Numbered from the stretch's first letter, positions 9,296 to 18,224 are shown. The stretch: 64,000 bases of DNA from Thermoleophilales bacterium (GCA_020636895.1 JACJWZ010000001.1:372001-436000); one strand, 5' to 3'. Notes: generated by a model from the letters alone, not told the origin. Translations and numbers: made by a program.

Positions 9296-10267
9296 ATGTC
9301 GGCAACCGAGCTGAACACGCCCTCCCGCGTACTTCTGGCGGCCCCGCGCGGCTACTGCGCCGGGGTGGACCGCGCCGTGCAGACGGTCGAGCACGCGCTC
9401 GACATCCACGGCGCCCCCGTCTACGTGCGCAAGGAGATCGTGCACAACAAGCACGTCGTCGAGCAGCTCACCAAGCGCGGCGCGATCTTCGTCGAGGAGG
9501 AGACCGAGGTGCCGGAGGGCTCGCTCGTCGTCTTCAGCGCCCACGGCGTCGCCCCGTCGGTGCACGAGAACTCGGCCAAGCGCAACCTGCGCACGATCGA
9601 CGCCACCTGCCCGCTCGTCACCAAGGTCCACGTCGAGGCGCGCAAGTTCGCTGCTGAGGGCTACACGATCATCCTCGTCGGCCACGACGGCCACGAGGAG
9701 GTCGAGGGGACGACCGGCGAGGCGCCGGACTCGATCGTCCTGGTCGAGTCCGTCGAGGACGTGGCCGTGCTCGAGGTCGACGATCCCGACCACGTCGCCC
9801 TGATCACCCAGACGACCCTGTCGGTCGACGAGACCGCCGAGATCATCGCCGCGCTGCGCGAGAAGTTCCCGAACATCACGAGCCCGAAGTCGGATGACAT
9901 CTGTTACGCGACGACCAACCGCCAGCTCGCCGTCAAGCAGCTCGCCCGTGAGTGCGATCTCGTCCTCGTGATCGGCTCGAAGAACTCCTCGAACTCGAAT
10001 CGGCTCGTTGATGTCACCCGCGAGCTCGGCACCGCCTCTCACCTGATCGACAAGGCGGCCGAGGTCGACGAGGAGTGGCTCGAGGGCGTCGACACCGTCG
10101 GGATCACCTCCGGCGCCAGCGCGCCCGAGGAGCTCGTCGAGGAGCTCGTGCAGTTCTTCCGGGACCGTGGCACCTCCGAAGTGGGCGAGCTGCGCGCGAT
10201 CGACGAGGACGTTCGCTTCATGCTCCCGAAGCCGATCCGCGTCGAGCTCGCGGGCACCGGCTCCTAA
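9296..10267 (+). CDS. ispH: 4-hydroxy-3-methylbut-2-enyl diphosphate reductase
   Basis: Last enzyme of the MEP pathway, reducing HMBPP to isopentenyl and dimethylallyl diphosphate with a 4Fe-4S cluster. The three cluster cysteines are visible: C21 in APRGYCAGVDRAVQ, C105 in DATCPLVTKVH and C203 in DDICYATTNRQ. The substrate-binding strings SAHGV, VGHDGHEEVEG and GSKNSSNSNRL are also present. At 323 residues it is full length. The stop overlaps the convergent peptidase gene by four bases. As a cluster protein it depends on the Suf system encoded 6 kb downstream. Confidence 0.97.
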   Translation: MSATELNTPSRVLLAAPRGYCAGVDRAVQTVEHALDIHGAPVYVRKEIVHNKHVVEQLTKRGAIFVEEETEVPEGSLVVFSAHGVAPSVHENSAKRNLRTIDATCPLVTKVHVEARKFAAEGYTIILVGHDGHEEVEGTTGEAPDSIVLVESVEDVAVLEVDDPDHVALITQTTLSVDETAEIIAALREKFPNITSPKSDDICYATTNRQLAVKQLARECDLVLVIGSKNSSNSNRLVDVTRELGTASHLIDKAAEVDEEWLEGVDTVGITSGASAPEELVEELVQFFRDRGTSEVGELRAIDEDVRFMLPKPIRVELAGTGS

Positions 10268-11025
10268 CGACCCCGCGCCTGACGGCGGGCGACGGCCCGA
10301 ACCGCGGCCGCGTGCCGGCGCAGCCCCGCTGAGCCCAGCCGCCCGGAGCCGAGTTCGACGACGAAGGCGACGCCGCGCCGCGCGTCGGTCCAACGCGTGG
10401 CCGTTCCGGGGAGCTGCTCGCCGCGGCAGCGCTTCAGCTCCATCCGCGAGACCTGCGCGTAGCGGCGCTGCAGCGCCGCCGAGCCCGAGCAAGGTGCGAG
10501 GACCTGGTTCCAGGGCTGGTGGTAGATGATCGTCAGGTTGGGGTGGAGGCGACGGACGAGGTCGCGGAACGCGCGCGACTCCGGCTCCGAGAACGGGTGC
10601 GGGCCGCCGTACTCGAGGCTTCCGGGCGGCTGGGCGTCGCTCCAGTCGAAGGGGAAGTTCCGGTTCAGGTCGACGCCGTGGGCGTTCGTCCGGGTGTCGG
10701 CCTCGTGGCCGTCGGGGTTGATGCTGACGACGGTCCAGATCGAGGTGTCACGAGGAACCTGACGGTCCCTGCGCAGCGTGCGCACGACCGCCCTCCCGGC
10801 CTCCTCGTCTCCGTGGATCTCACCGACGACGAGCACGGTCCGCTTCGCGGAGGCGGGGCCGATCCGGCGCGCGATCAGGTCGCGTCCCTTCACGCTGCGC
10901 CCGAACTCGATCCGGGCGGGCTCGCCGCCGGCGTGCACGGGGTCGGCCGGCGGGCCGAGAAGGGCGGCCAGGGCCGCAGTCGCCACCACGGCCAGTCCGG
11001 CCGGGAGCGAGGCCCCTCGCCTCAA
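10264..11025 (-). CDS. Secreted M14-family zinc carboxypeptidase
   Basis: 253 residues with an N-terminal signal sequence (LAVVATAALAALLGPPADPV). The M14 zinc site is present: H71 and E74 in VVGEIHGDEEAG, with the third histidine in TIIYHQPW. VDLNRNFPFDW carries the substrate-binding Asn-Arg pair, and the catalytic Glu is in AFVVELGSG near the C-terminus. It likely trims peptides, perhaps cell-wall muropeptides, outside the membrane. ATG overlaps the upstream gene stop by four bases (ATGA), so the two are translationally coupled. Confidence 0.88.
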   Translation of the reverse strand: MRRGASLPAGLAVVATAALAALLGPPADPVHAGGEPARIEFGRSVKGRDLIARRIGPASAKRTVLVVGEIHGDEEAGRAVVRTLRRDRQVPRDTSIWTVVSINPDGHEADTRTNAHGVDLNRNFPFDWSDAQPPGSLEYGGPHPFSEPESRAFRDLVRRLHPNLTIIYHQPWNQVLAPCSGSAALQRRYAQVSRMELKRCRGEQLPGTATRWTDARRGVAFVVELGSGRLGSAGLRRHAAAVRAVARRQARGR

Positions 11026-11846
11026 CCGCGGACGCCGGGGGCGAAGGACAACGACCAGATCTGGACCGAGTCGCTGGGCCGCAGCGCCACCTCGTGGTCG
11101 CCGTGCTTCCGGTGGGTCGCGAGCTCGTAGAGGCCCGGGGCGGTGACCTCGATCGGCTCGGCCTCGGCGCCGTCGACCGCGAGCCCGACCTCACCGTGGC
11201 CGCCTAGCGCCGCCCAGGATCCCCCGGCCGCGTACTCGACCTCGAGCGGCTCGCCGGGCTCGCCCAGCCAGGGGGCGTCGTGGGCGCCGCCGGGGAAGAG
11301 CTCGTCGCTGGGACGCACCAACTCCGGCGCCGGGCCGCCGGCGTCGCCGACGGGCGGATCGAGCAGGCTCGCGGGCAGCTCGCCGTCGGCGATCGCCTCC
11401 AGCTCCACCCGGATCTCGGCCTCGGTCTCGTGGTAGGCGCCCTCGCCGAAGTGGGCCCAGCGGAGGGTGCCGCCGCGCCGCCACACGAAGGTCGACGGCC
11501 AGCCCTCGCAGCCGTATGAGTGCCAGATCCGGTGGTTGTTGTCGTTGGCGACCGGGAACTCGACGCCGAGCCGCTCGAGGGCCGCGTCGAGATCGGCGTC
11601 GGCTGACGCGAGGCCGTTGCGCGGCGAGTGCACCCCGAGGACCGTGAGCCCGGCATCGGCGAGCTGCGCGTGCAGGCCGCTCACGAACGGCAGCGTGCGG
11701 ACGCTGCTGAGCTCGCCGACCTCGAAGAAGTGCACGAGCAGCGGGCCGCGGGCGGTCACCCGCTCGCTGACGGGCTCGGGGCCGCGCAGCCAGCTCAGGC
11801 CCGGCGGGAACGGCGGCAGCGGTACGTCGGAGCGCGTCGGCTTCAC
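11022..11846 (-). CDS. DipZ-like thioredoxin-fold protein lacking the CXXC
   Basis: 274 residues in two parts. Residues about 30-150 form a thioredoxin-like domain of the kind found in the DipZ periplasmic region, with FPVANDNNHRIWHSYGCEGW and the cis-Pro context WPSTFVWRRGG. The redox CXXC expected after the first strand is replaced by FFEVGELSSVRTLPF, so disulfide chemistry is unlikely. Residues about 190-274 resemble the beta-sandwich tail of DipZ (GHGEVGLAVDG, APGLYELATHRKHGDHEVAL). No membrane helices are present. It overlaps the M14 peptidase gene. The role is unknown; it may bind rather than oxidise. Confidence 0.75.
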   Translation of the reverse strand: MKPTRSDVPLPPFPPGLSWLRGPEPVSERVTARGPLLVHFFEVGELSSVRTLPFVSGLHAQLADAGLTVLGVHSPRNGLASADADLDAALERLGVEFPVANDNNHRIWHSYGCEGWPSTFVWRRGGTLRWAHFGEGAYHETEAEIRVELEAIADGELPASLLDPPVGDAGGPAPELVRPSDELFPGGAHDAPWLGEPGEPLEVEYAAGGSWAALGGHGEVGLAVDGAEAEPIEVTAPGLYELATHRKHGDHEVALRPSDSVQIWSLSFAPGVRG

Positions 11847-11941
11847 CGCGCGAGCATCCCAGAACGGCGCTCCGCCGTCCTCCTCCCCGGTGGGTAAGCT
11901 CGCCTTCCGCCCATCGCCGTCAGCGAATACAGGAGAGCGAG

Positions 11942-12568
11942 ATGCAGCACCCCGCAGCCACCGTCTGGGACCGGATCGAAGAGGCGCGCTCGCGCCATGA
12001 CGTCCTCGAGCACCCCTTCTACCAGCGCTGGTCAGCGGGTGAGCTGACCGCCGAGGAGCTCGCCGACTACTCCGGGCAGTACCGCCACGCCGTTGCCGCG
12101 ATCGCGACGCTGTCGGAGCAGATCGCCGCCGATCTCCCCGACCACCCCGAGCTCGACGGCCACGCTGCCGAGGAGCGCCAGCACATCGACCTGTGGGACG
12201 GGTTCGCGGCCGCGGTCGGCGGCGACTCCGGCGCCGGGGCCAACGCCGAGACCGCCGATTGCGTCGAGGTCTGGACCGAGCGTGACGGCGCCCTCGCGGC
12301 GCTCGCCCGCCTCTATGCGATCGAGAGCGGCCAGCCCGAGATCTCCAAGACGAAGCTCGAGGGGCTCGCCGAGCACTACGGGGTCACCGACGCGCCCGGC
12401 ACGCGCTACTTCACGGTCCACCGCGGCCGCGACGTCGAGCACGCCGCCGAGGGCCGCGAGCTGCTCGAGGAGCTGATCTGCAGCGCCGAGGACGAGGACG
12501 CGGTTGTCGCAGCCGCCGATCGCGCCTTCGCCGCCAACTGGCGGCTCCTCGACGGCGTCAGCGCCTAG
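11942..12568 (+). CDS. CADD-like heme-oxygenase-fold diiron oxidase (TenA/PqqC superfamily)
   Basis: 208 residues, all helical. Family landmarks are LEHPFYQRWSAGELT near the N-terminus, HAAEERQHIDLW (residues 74-85), YAIESGQPEI with E128, and YFTVHRGRDVEH with H160, D164 and H167. The E128/H160/D164/H167 spacing equals that of the diiron ligands in Chlamydia CADD, which makes p-aminobenzoate from its own tyrosine, so a pABA or related oxidative role is possible. Actinobacterial homologues are uncharacterised as far as I know. The start is supported by a GGAGAG motif about 8 bases upstream. Confidence 0.82.
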   Translation: MQHPAATVWDRIEEARSRHDVLEHPFYQRWSAGELTAEELADYSGQYRHAVAAIATLSEQIAADLPDHPELDGHAAEERQHIDLWDGFAAAVGGDSGAGANAETADCVEVWTERDGALAALARLYAIESGQPEISKTKLEGLAEHYGVTDAPGTRYFTVHRGRDVEHAAEGRELLEELICSAEDEDAVVAAADRAFAANWRLLDGVSA

Positions 12569-12721
12569 GCCCGCGAGACACCTGCGTCGAGTCGCCGGAT
12601 CCGCCCTTCCGAGGGCCGGATCCGCCGCCTCGGCCGCTGGACCGGCCGGGGAGCGGTGGTGCGCGGCCGGAGGAAGTGACTTCCGTGCCCAGCGCAGCGA
12701 TTCTCTAGCCTCGGGAGCGGA

Positions 12722-12892
12722 ATGAGCCGCTCGGACCGCGCGATCGGGATCGTCCTCGGCATCGTGATCGGGATCTTCGCCCTGATCGCGTTCGTGTTCT
12801 TCGGCTCGAGCGGATCGATAGATGCGCCGTCCATCGACCACAACCAGGTCGAGCGGACAGCCACCGACACCACCGGCGACCCCCCGCCTTGA
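12722..12892 (+). CDS. Small single-span membrane protein, 56 residues
   Basis: ATG at 12722 follows a GGGAGCGG ribosome-binding stretch and a TAGCCT box at 12706-12711. The product is MSRSDRAIG, one membrane helix (IVLGIVIGIFALIAFVFF), then a hydrophilic tail rich in Asp, Thr and Pro, ending at TGA 12890-12892. Codon use is strongly GC3-biased like its neighbours. It lies 112 bases before the cupredoxin-like gene, in the same direction. The family is unknown. Confidence 0.65.
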   Translation: MSRSDRAIGIVLGIVIGIFALIAFVFFGSSGSIDAPSIDHNQVERTATDTTGDPPP

Positions 12893-13004
12893 CGTCCGCC
12901 GCGACCGTCCGGCAGCCCTGAACCCCCAATCTCCTCTCGCGGGTAAGGCGTGAGGAACGACGCGGGCGCCACCGAGCGCCTGCGGAAGGAGCACTGAGAA
13001 ACAC

Positions 13005-13460
13005 ATGCAATCGACAGGAGCGCGCGTCACGATCGCCGTCGCGGCCATCGCCGTCGTCGTGATCGGCTTCATCGCCCTCTCGGGCGGAGATGACTCCGAC
13101 GATTCCACCACCGCGACGACCGCCACCACTTCGACCACGTCGGCGGACACCACCGGCGGAGGTGACACGACCGAGAAGAAGCCGCAGAAGCCGGAGTCCC
13201 AGGTACCGGTGATCGAAGTCAAGAACGGCGAGCCGGTCGGCGGCGTCCAGGATCTGACGTTCAACGAGGGCGACACGATCCGCTTCGACGTTGACTCCGA
13301 CACCGCCGCCGAGGTCCATTTCCACGGCTACGACGTCGGCCAGGAAGTCGAGGCGGGCGGTTCGACCGAGTTCAAGGTGCCCGCCACCATCACCGGCGTC
13401 TTCGAGGTCGAGCTCGAGGAGACCGCCACCCAGATCGCGCAGATCACGGTCAATCCGTGA
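13005..13460 (+). CDS. Membrane-anchored cupredoxin-like protein
   Basis: 151 residues: an uncleaved N-terminal helix (VTIAVAAIAVVVIGFIAL), a Thr/Ser/Asp linker (about residues 27-60), and a beta-rich domain from about residue 65. That domain has the cupredoxin-like frame (EGDTIRFDVDSDTAAEVHFH, then GVFEVELEE). HFHGYD supplies two histidines, but the usual Cys and Met copper ligands are absent, so copper binding is uncertain. The stop codon overlaps the start of the next gene (GTGA), so it is co-translated with the polytopic membrane protein. AAGGAG lies about 14 bases upstream of ATG. Confidence 0.75.
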   Translation: MQSTGARVTIAVAAIAVVVIGFIALSGGDDSDDSTTATTATTSTTSADTTGGGDTTEKKPQKPESQVPVIEVKNGEPVGGVQDLTFNEGDTIRFDVDSDTAAEVHFHGYDVGQEVEAGGSTEFKVPATITGVFEVELEETATQIAQITVNP

Positions 13461-14923
13461 TCTCAGGGAGGGCCCGCCCCGGAATCGTCGCCGCGGCCGC
13501 CGTCCTGCTGACGGCGGCCGCGGCGGCCTGCTTCCCGCAGATTGCGTCAGCCCATGCGCTGATCGGCAAGCAGGACCTGCCGCTCCCGCAATGGCTCTTC
13601 ATCTACGGGGCGCTGCTGATCCTCGTCGTCTCCTTCGTCGGGCTGCTGCTCGGCTGGCGGGAGCCGAAGCTCGAGGATCGCCCCACGAAGCCGCTCGCCC
13701 GAGCCTCCCGGGTGCTTCTCAGCAGACCGGTCGGCGTCGTCTGCGGGCTCGTCGGCGTCGGCCTGCTCGTACTGGTCATCGCCACGGGGCTCACCGGCGA
13801 CGTCGCCCCCGATCGCAACTTCTCCCTGACCTTCGTCTTCGTCACCTTCTGGATCGGCCTGACGCTCGTCAGCGCGCTCTTCGGCGAGGTCTTCCGCCCC
13901 TTCAACCCGTGGCGCGCGATCGCGCGCACAGTCGCGGCGGGCTTCAGCAAGGTCGTCGGCCAGCGCGTCAGCGCGCCCTACAAGTACCCGGAGAGGCTGG
14001 GCCGCTGGCCCGCGGTCGCGGGGCTCGTCGGCTTCCTCTTCCTCGAGCTCGTGTGGGGCCAGTCCGGCTTCACCGTCGCCGGGATCACTCCCCGCGACGT
14101 CGCGATCGCCAGCCTCGTCTACTCGCTGTGGACGTTCGTCGGCATGGCGCTCTTCGGGATCGAGAAGTGGACGGAGCGCGGGGAGACGTTCACGGTCTAC
14201 TTCGGGATGTTCGCGAGCCTCGCCCCGCTCACCGTCGAGGACGGAGAGCTGCGCTCACGCCGCGTCCTCTCCGGCACGACCAAGTGGGCGACGGAGGCGG
14301 GTTCGCTCGCCCTCGTCCTCGTCGCCATCGGCGGCACCACGTTCGACGGCGCCCAGGAGGGGGTGCTCGCCGACCCGATCGACTCCACCTTCCGCTTCTT
14401 CAACGACCACGGCATGTCGCAGTTCGGGGCCCTGCGCGTCACCGACACGGTGTTCCTGCTCGGCACCCTGGGGGTCGTCGCTCTGATCTTCTGGGCCGGG
14501 ATCTTCGGGATGCGCATCGTCGAGCGAGAGCGCTCGGCCTTGGAGCTCGGGCGGACCTTCGCGCATGCGTTCATCCCGATCTCGCTCGCCTACGTCGTCG
14601 CCCACTACTTCAGCTACTTCGTCTACCTCGAGCAGGCGCAGTTCACGTTCCTGCTCTCCGATCCCTTCGGCAACGACTCCGACTTCTTCGGAACTGCCGG
14701 CGGCGGCATCGACTACAACGTCATCTCGGCCAACACCATCTGGTACGTGCAGTGCGGGGCGATCGTGATCGGCCACGTCGTGGCGCTGGCGATCGGCCAT
14801 GACCGGGCGCTGAAGATCTGGGGCAACACGCGCGACGCGGCCTGGTCGCAGGTGTGGATGCTGGTGATGATGATGTTCTTCAGCATGCTCGGCCTCTACC
14901 TGCTCTCGCAGGCGAACGGCTGA
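13457..14923 (+). CDS. Polytopic membrane protein coupled to the cupredoxin-like gene
   Basis: 488 residues with a signal-like first helix (MISGRARPGIVAAAAVLLTA) and about ten further membrane segments. Conserved-looking loops include FGEVFRPFNPWRAIAR, LAYVVAHYFSYFVYLEQAQF and the closing helix pair. Actinobacterial relatives are often labelled fenitrothion hydrolase, but I see no hydrolase motif and would not carry that name over. Translation is coupled to the upstream gene by a four-base overlap. A role in metal or redox traffic across the membrane would fit the cupredoxin partner but is a guess. Confidence 0.75.
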   Translation: MISGRARPGIVAAAAVLLTAAAAACFPQIASAHALIGKQDLPLPQWLFIYGALLILVVSFVGLLLGWREPKLEDRPTKPLARASRVLLSRPVGVVCGLVGVGLLVLVIATGLTGDVAPDRNFSLTFVFVTFWIGLTLVSALFGEVFRPFNPWRAIARTVAAGFSKVVGQRVSAPYKYPERLGRWPAVAGLVGFLFLELVWGQSGFTVAGITPRDVAIASLVYSLWTFVGMALFGIEKWTERGETFTVYFGMFASLAPLTVEDGELRSRRVLSGTTKWATEAGSLALVLVAIGGTTFDGAQEGVLADPIDSTFRFFNDHGMSQFGALRVTDTVFLLGTLGVVALIFWAGIFGMRIVERERSALELGRTFAHAFIPISLAYVVAHYFSYFVYLEQAQFTFLLSDPFGNDSDFFGTAGGGIDYNVISANTIWYVQCGAIVIGHVVALAIGHDRALKIWGNTRDAAWSQVWMLVMMMFFSMLGLYLLSQANG

Positions 14924-14949
14924 GCGGCGCGGTCGCCTCACGGGTCCCG

Positions 14950-15405
14950 TCAACCGTCGTTGGCGATGCCCTGGACGGCTGTGGTGATCCGGGCGCGGTC
15001 GGAGGGCTGCAGGTCCTCGACACGGAGCACGGCGTTGGCGGCGCGGAAGCAGGTCAGCGCCGGGGCGGTGTTGCAGCGGTCGAACTCGTCCTCGGCATCA
15101 CCGGAGCCGTCGAAGACGAGCAGCGACGCGGCCCCGTTCTCGCCTTCGGTGTCGGCTCCCTCCCCGGTCGCGCTCGGGGCGACCTTCGTGAGCGTGACCT
15201 CGTGTACCTCGATGCCGTCGGGGTTGGTGGTCAGCACGGGGCCGAGCTCGAGGGTCGCCCCGTGGTCGTTCATCGCCTCGATGAAGCTCTCGGGCGTGAA
15301 CTGCTTCTCGCCGCAACCCGTAGCGGCGGTCAGCGCCACGGCGGCGAGGAGCGCTGCGAGCCCCGACGCGAGGAGGGCGGAGCGGCGGGGCCTCGGGGGC
15401 TTCAT
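14950..15405 (-). CDS. Small exported protein, probable lipoprotein
   Basis: 151 residues. The start MKPPRPRRSALLASGL at 15405 gives a clean signal peptide ending in AVTLTAATGCGEKQ-like sequence (VALTAATGCGEK), a weak lipobox; an in-frame extension upstream adds a basic, proline-rich non-signal segment. The mature part has CNTAPALTCFRAANAVLRVE, a possible disulfide pair, and no enzyme motif. It is the last gene before sufD on the same strand, 58 bases from the suf operon, and faces the polytopic membrane gene convergently. Confidence 0.7.
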   Translation of the reverse strand: MKPPRPRRSALLASGLAALLAAVALTAATGCGEKQFTPESFIEAMNDHGATLELGPVLTTNPDGIEVHEVTLTKVAPSATGEGADTEGENGAASLLVFDGSGDAEDEFDRCNTAPALTCFRAANAVLRVEDLQPSDRARITTAVQGIANDG

Positions 15406-15463
15406 CGTCTCGAGGCGGGCCGGACTCGGTTGCGGTTGGGTTGGTGGGTGATCCCCGCCCCGG

Positions 15464-16759
15464 TCAGGAGGCGAGCAGCTCTTCGAGGCGGCCGGAGAGG
15501 GCCTCCGACAGCGCATCGGCGACGGCGCCTCCGGGGACGCGCTCGACGAGCTCGGCGAGGAAGCCCTCGATGATCAGCGACTTGGCGATCCCGTTGTCGA
15601 GCCCGCGGGACGTCAGGTAGAAGAGCTGCTCGGGGTCGACCTGGGCGACCGCGGCGGCGTGCGTGCAGGCGACGTCGTCGGCCTCGATCTGCAGCCCCGG
15701 GATCGCGTCGGCGTGGGCCTTCGAGGAGAGCAGCAGGTTGCGGCAGTCCTGGAAGGCGTCGGTGCGCTGGGCGCCCTCGTCGACGTTGATCATCCCGCGC
15801 CAGACGGCCGTCGAGCGACCCGCGAGGACGCCGCGGAAGGAGAGGTCGGAGAACGTGTCCTCGGCGGCATGCTCCTGCGTGGTGTCGTAGTCGAGATGCT
15901 GGCGGCCGGTTCCGGCGTAGGCGCCGGTGACCTTGGCCGACGCGCCTCGGCCGGCGAGCTTGGTCTCCATCCGGACCTTGCCGCGCGCGGCGCCGAAGCC
16001 CAGCGCGACCCACTCGAGGGAGCCGTCCCGCTCGACCTCCGCGCGCTGGGAGGCGAACGCCCAGGACTTGGGGGAGAGGTCCTGCCCGCAGACGTAGCGC
16101 AGCGACGCGTTGGGGCCCACGATGAGCTCGGTGACGCCGTTGAACATCGCGTCGATGTCGTCGTCGGCGGAGACGTAGCGCTCCCAGACCTCGGCCTCGG
16201 CACCCTCCTCGAGCACGATCAGGGTGCGCCAATTGAGGGTGCGGCCGCTCTCCTGCTGGACCACGGTGAGCGAGATCGGCGCCTCGAACCTGGCGCCCGC
16301 GGGGACGTAGATGAGGGCGCCGCCGCTCCAGCCGGCGTCGTTGATGGCCACGAAGGGGTCGGTACCCGTCTCGACGATCGTGCCGAGCCGCTCGCTGACG
16401 AGATCACCGAAGCGCTCAACGCCCTCGCTGAGCGGCATCACGACCGGCGCGTCGGGGCGGCCGTTGCCGCCGACCTCGACGCCGGCTCCGGAGACGACCG
16501 CGCCGTCGACCTGCGTCAGCCCGGCGGATCCCTCGGGGACCGCAAGCCGAGCGGATGCCGCCTCGGCCACGGCGATGTCGCCCGGCTCGGCGGGCTCGTA
16601 GGCGGAGAGGTCGAGCCCGGAGAGGTCGTTGAACTCCCAGCCGCGGGTCTTCGGGCCGGGGAGCGAGAGCCCCTTGGCCGCCTCCACCGCCTCGGCGCGC
16701 CGCTCGGCGAGCCAGGACGGCTCGCTCGTCTCGGTGACGGCGGCGACGGAGCTATCCAA
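15464..16759 (-). CDS. sufD: Fe-S cluster assembly protein SufD
   Basis: 431 residues. The SufBD scaffold core is seen as a long right-handed beta-helix (about residues 130-370) with landmarks GALIYVPAGARFEAPISLTV, HLDYDTTQEHAAEDTFSDL and LLLSSKAHADAIPGLQIEAD, plus the family end LTSRGLDNGIAKSLIIEGFL. SufD partners SufB and SufC to build 4Fe-4S clusters. Its start overlaps the sufB stop by eight bases, so the two are translated together. Promoter and operator lie upstream of the Rieske gene. Confidence 0.95.
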   Translation of the reverse strand: MDSSVAAVTETSEPSWLAERRAEAVEAAKGLSLPGPKTRGWEFNDLSGLDLSAYEPAEPGDIAVAEAASARLAVPEGSAGLTQVDGAVVSGAGVEVGGNGRPDAPVVMPLSEGVERFGDLVSERLGTIVETGTDPFVAINDAGWSGGALIYVPAGARFEAPISLTVVQQESGRTLNWRTLIVLEEGAEAEVWERYVSADDDIDAMFNGVTELIVGPNASLRYVCGQDLSPKSWAFASQRAEVERDGSLEWVALGFGAARGKVRMETKLAGRGASAKVTGAYAGTGRQHLDYDTTQEHAAEDTFSDLSFRGVLAGRSTAVWRGMINVDEGAQRTDAFQDCRNLLLSSKAHADAIPGLQIEADDVACTHAAAVAQVDPEQLFYLTSRGLDNGIAKSLIIEGFLAELVERVPGGAVADALSEALSGRLEELLAS

Positions 16760-18209
16760 TTGAACCCTCCATCTGCAGCTCGATCAGGCGGTTGAGCTCG
16801 ACCGCGTATTCCATCGGGAGCTCCTTGACGACCGGCTCGATGAAGCCGTTGACGATCATCTTCGAGGCCTCCTCCTCGTCGAGGCCGCGCGACTGCAGGT
16901 AGAAGAGCTGCTCCTCGCCGATCTTCGAGACCGAGGCCTCGTGGCCGACGTTGGCGTCGCTCTCGTCGATGCGGATCGTCGGGTAGGTGTCCGACCGCGA
17001 CTCGGGGTCGAGCAGGAGCGCGTCGCAGACGACCTTGGACTTCGCCTCGGTCGCGCCCTTGGCGACCTCGAGCAGGCCGCGGTAGGTGGAGCGGCCGCCG
17101 TCCTTGGAGATCGACTTGGCGAAGATCGACGACGTCGTCTTCGGCGCCGCGTGGATGATCTTGCCGCCGGCGTCCTGGTGCTGGCCGTGGCCGGCGAACG
17201 CGATCGAGAGGATCTCGCCATGAGCGCGCTCGCCCATCAGGTAGACGCTCGGATACTTCATCGTCACCTTGGAGCCGAGATTGCAGTCGACCCACTCCAC
17301 GGTGGCGTCGCGCTCGGCGATCGCCCGCTTCGTGACGAGGTTGTAGACGTTCTGCGACCAGTTCTGGACCGTCGTGTAGCGGATGCGCGCGCCGGGGCGG
17401 GCGATCAGCTCGACGACCGCCGAGTGCAGCGAGTCGGTCGAGTAGACGGGGGCCGTGCAGCCCTCTATGTAGTGCACGTCGGAGCCCTCGTCGGCGATGA
17501 TCAGCGTGCGCTCGAACTGGCCCATGTTCTCGGTGTTGATCCGGAAGTAGGCCTGCAGCGGCATGTCGACCTTGACGCCCTTCGGCACGTAGACGAACGA
17601 GCCGCCCGACCAGACGGCCGAGTTGAGCGCGGCCAGCATGTTGTCGTTGGCCGGGATCACCGAGGCGAAGTGCTCGCGGACGATGTCCTCGTGCTCGCGT
17701 AGGCCGCTGTCCATGTCGAGGAACTGGACGCCCTGCTCCTCGAGGTCCTTGCGGACCTGGTGGTAGACGACCTCGGACTCGTACTGAGCACCGACACCGG
17801 CCAGGAAGTTCCGCTCGGCCTCGGGGATGCCGAGCTTGTCGAAGGTGTTCTTGATGTCGTCGGGGACGTCCTCCCAGCTCCGCTCGGCCTTCTCGGAGGC
17901 GCGCACGAAGTAGTGGATGTCGTCGAAGTCGATCTGGTTGAGGTTCGCGCCCCACTGCGGGATCGGCCGCTCCAGGAAGTGGTCGAGGGCCTTGAGGCGG
18001 AACTCGCGCATCCACTGCGGCTCGTCCTTGTAGTCGGAGATGTCCTCGACGAGCTGGCGGCTCAGCCCCTTAGGCGCCTTGTAGACGTAGCCGGTCTCAG
18101 GATCGTTGAAGCCGAACTTCTGCTTGTAGTCCTGGTTGATGTCCTTGATCGCCTCGCGCTCGGCGAGCTTCGGATCAAGTGCTGCGGTCTCCGGGGGTGG
18201 GGTGGTCAT
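16752..18209 (-). CDS. sufB: Fe-S cluster scaffold SufB
   Basis: 485 residues, the usual SufB length. Typical strings are YKQKFGFNDPETGYVYKAPK near the N-terminus, HYFVRASEKAERSWEDVPDD, YIEGCTAPVYSTDSLHSAVV with the conserved cluster-region Cys, and the C-terminal FYLQSRGLDEEEASKMIVNG. SufB is the main scaffold that receives persulfide from SufS/SufU. ATG 18209 is preceded by AAAGGCG. It sits 15 bases after the Rieske gene and overlaps sufD, forming a three-gene unit. Confidence 0.97.
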   Translation of the reverse strand: MTTPPPETAALDPKLAEREAIKDINQDYKQKFGFNDPETGYVYKAPKGLSRQLVEDISDYKDEPQWMREFRLKALDHFLERPIPQWGANLNQIDFDDIHYFVRASEKAERSWEDVPDDIKNTFDKLGIPEAERNFLAGVGAQYESEVVYHQVRKDLEEQGVQFLDMDSGLREHEDIVREHFASVIPANDNMLAALNSAVWSGGSFVYVPKGVKVDMPLQAYFRINTENMGQFERTLIIADEGSDVHYIEGCTAPVYSTDSLHSAVVELIARPGARIRYTTVQNWSQNVYNLVTKRAIAERDATVEWVDCNLGSKVTMKYPSVYLMGERAHGEILSIAFAGHGQHQDAGGKIIHAAPKTTSSIFAKSISKDGGRSTYRGLLEVAKGATEAKSKVVCDALLLDPESRSDTYPTIRIDESDANVGHEASVSKIGEEQLFYLQSRGLDEEEASKMIVNGFIEPVVKELPMEYAVELNRLIELQMEGSIG

Positions 18210-18224
18210 GGGTGATGGCGCCTT

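Noticed and set aside
13457..14923. The name fenitrothion hydrolase for the polytopic protein
   Set aside because: No phosphotriesterase or other hydrolase motif is visible; the name comes from database propagation as I recall it.
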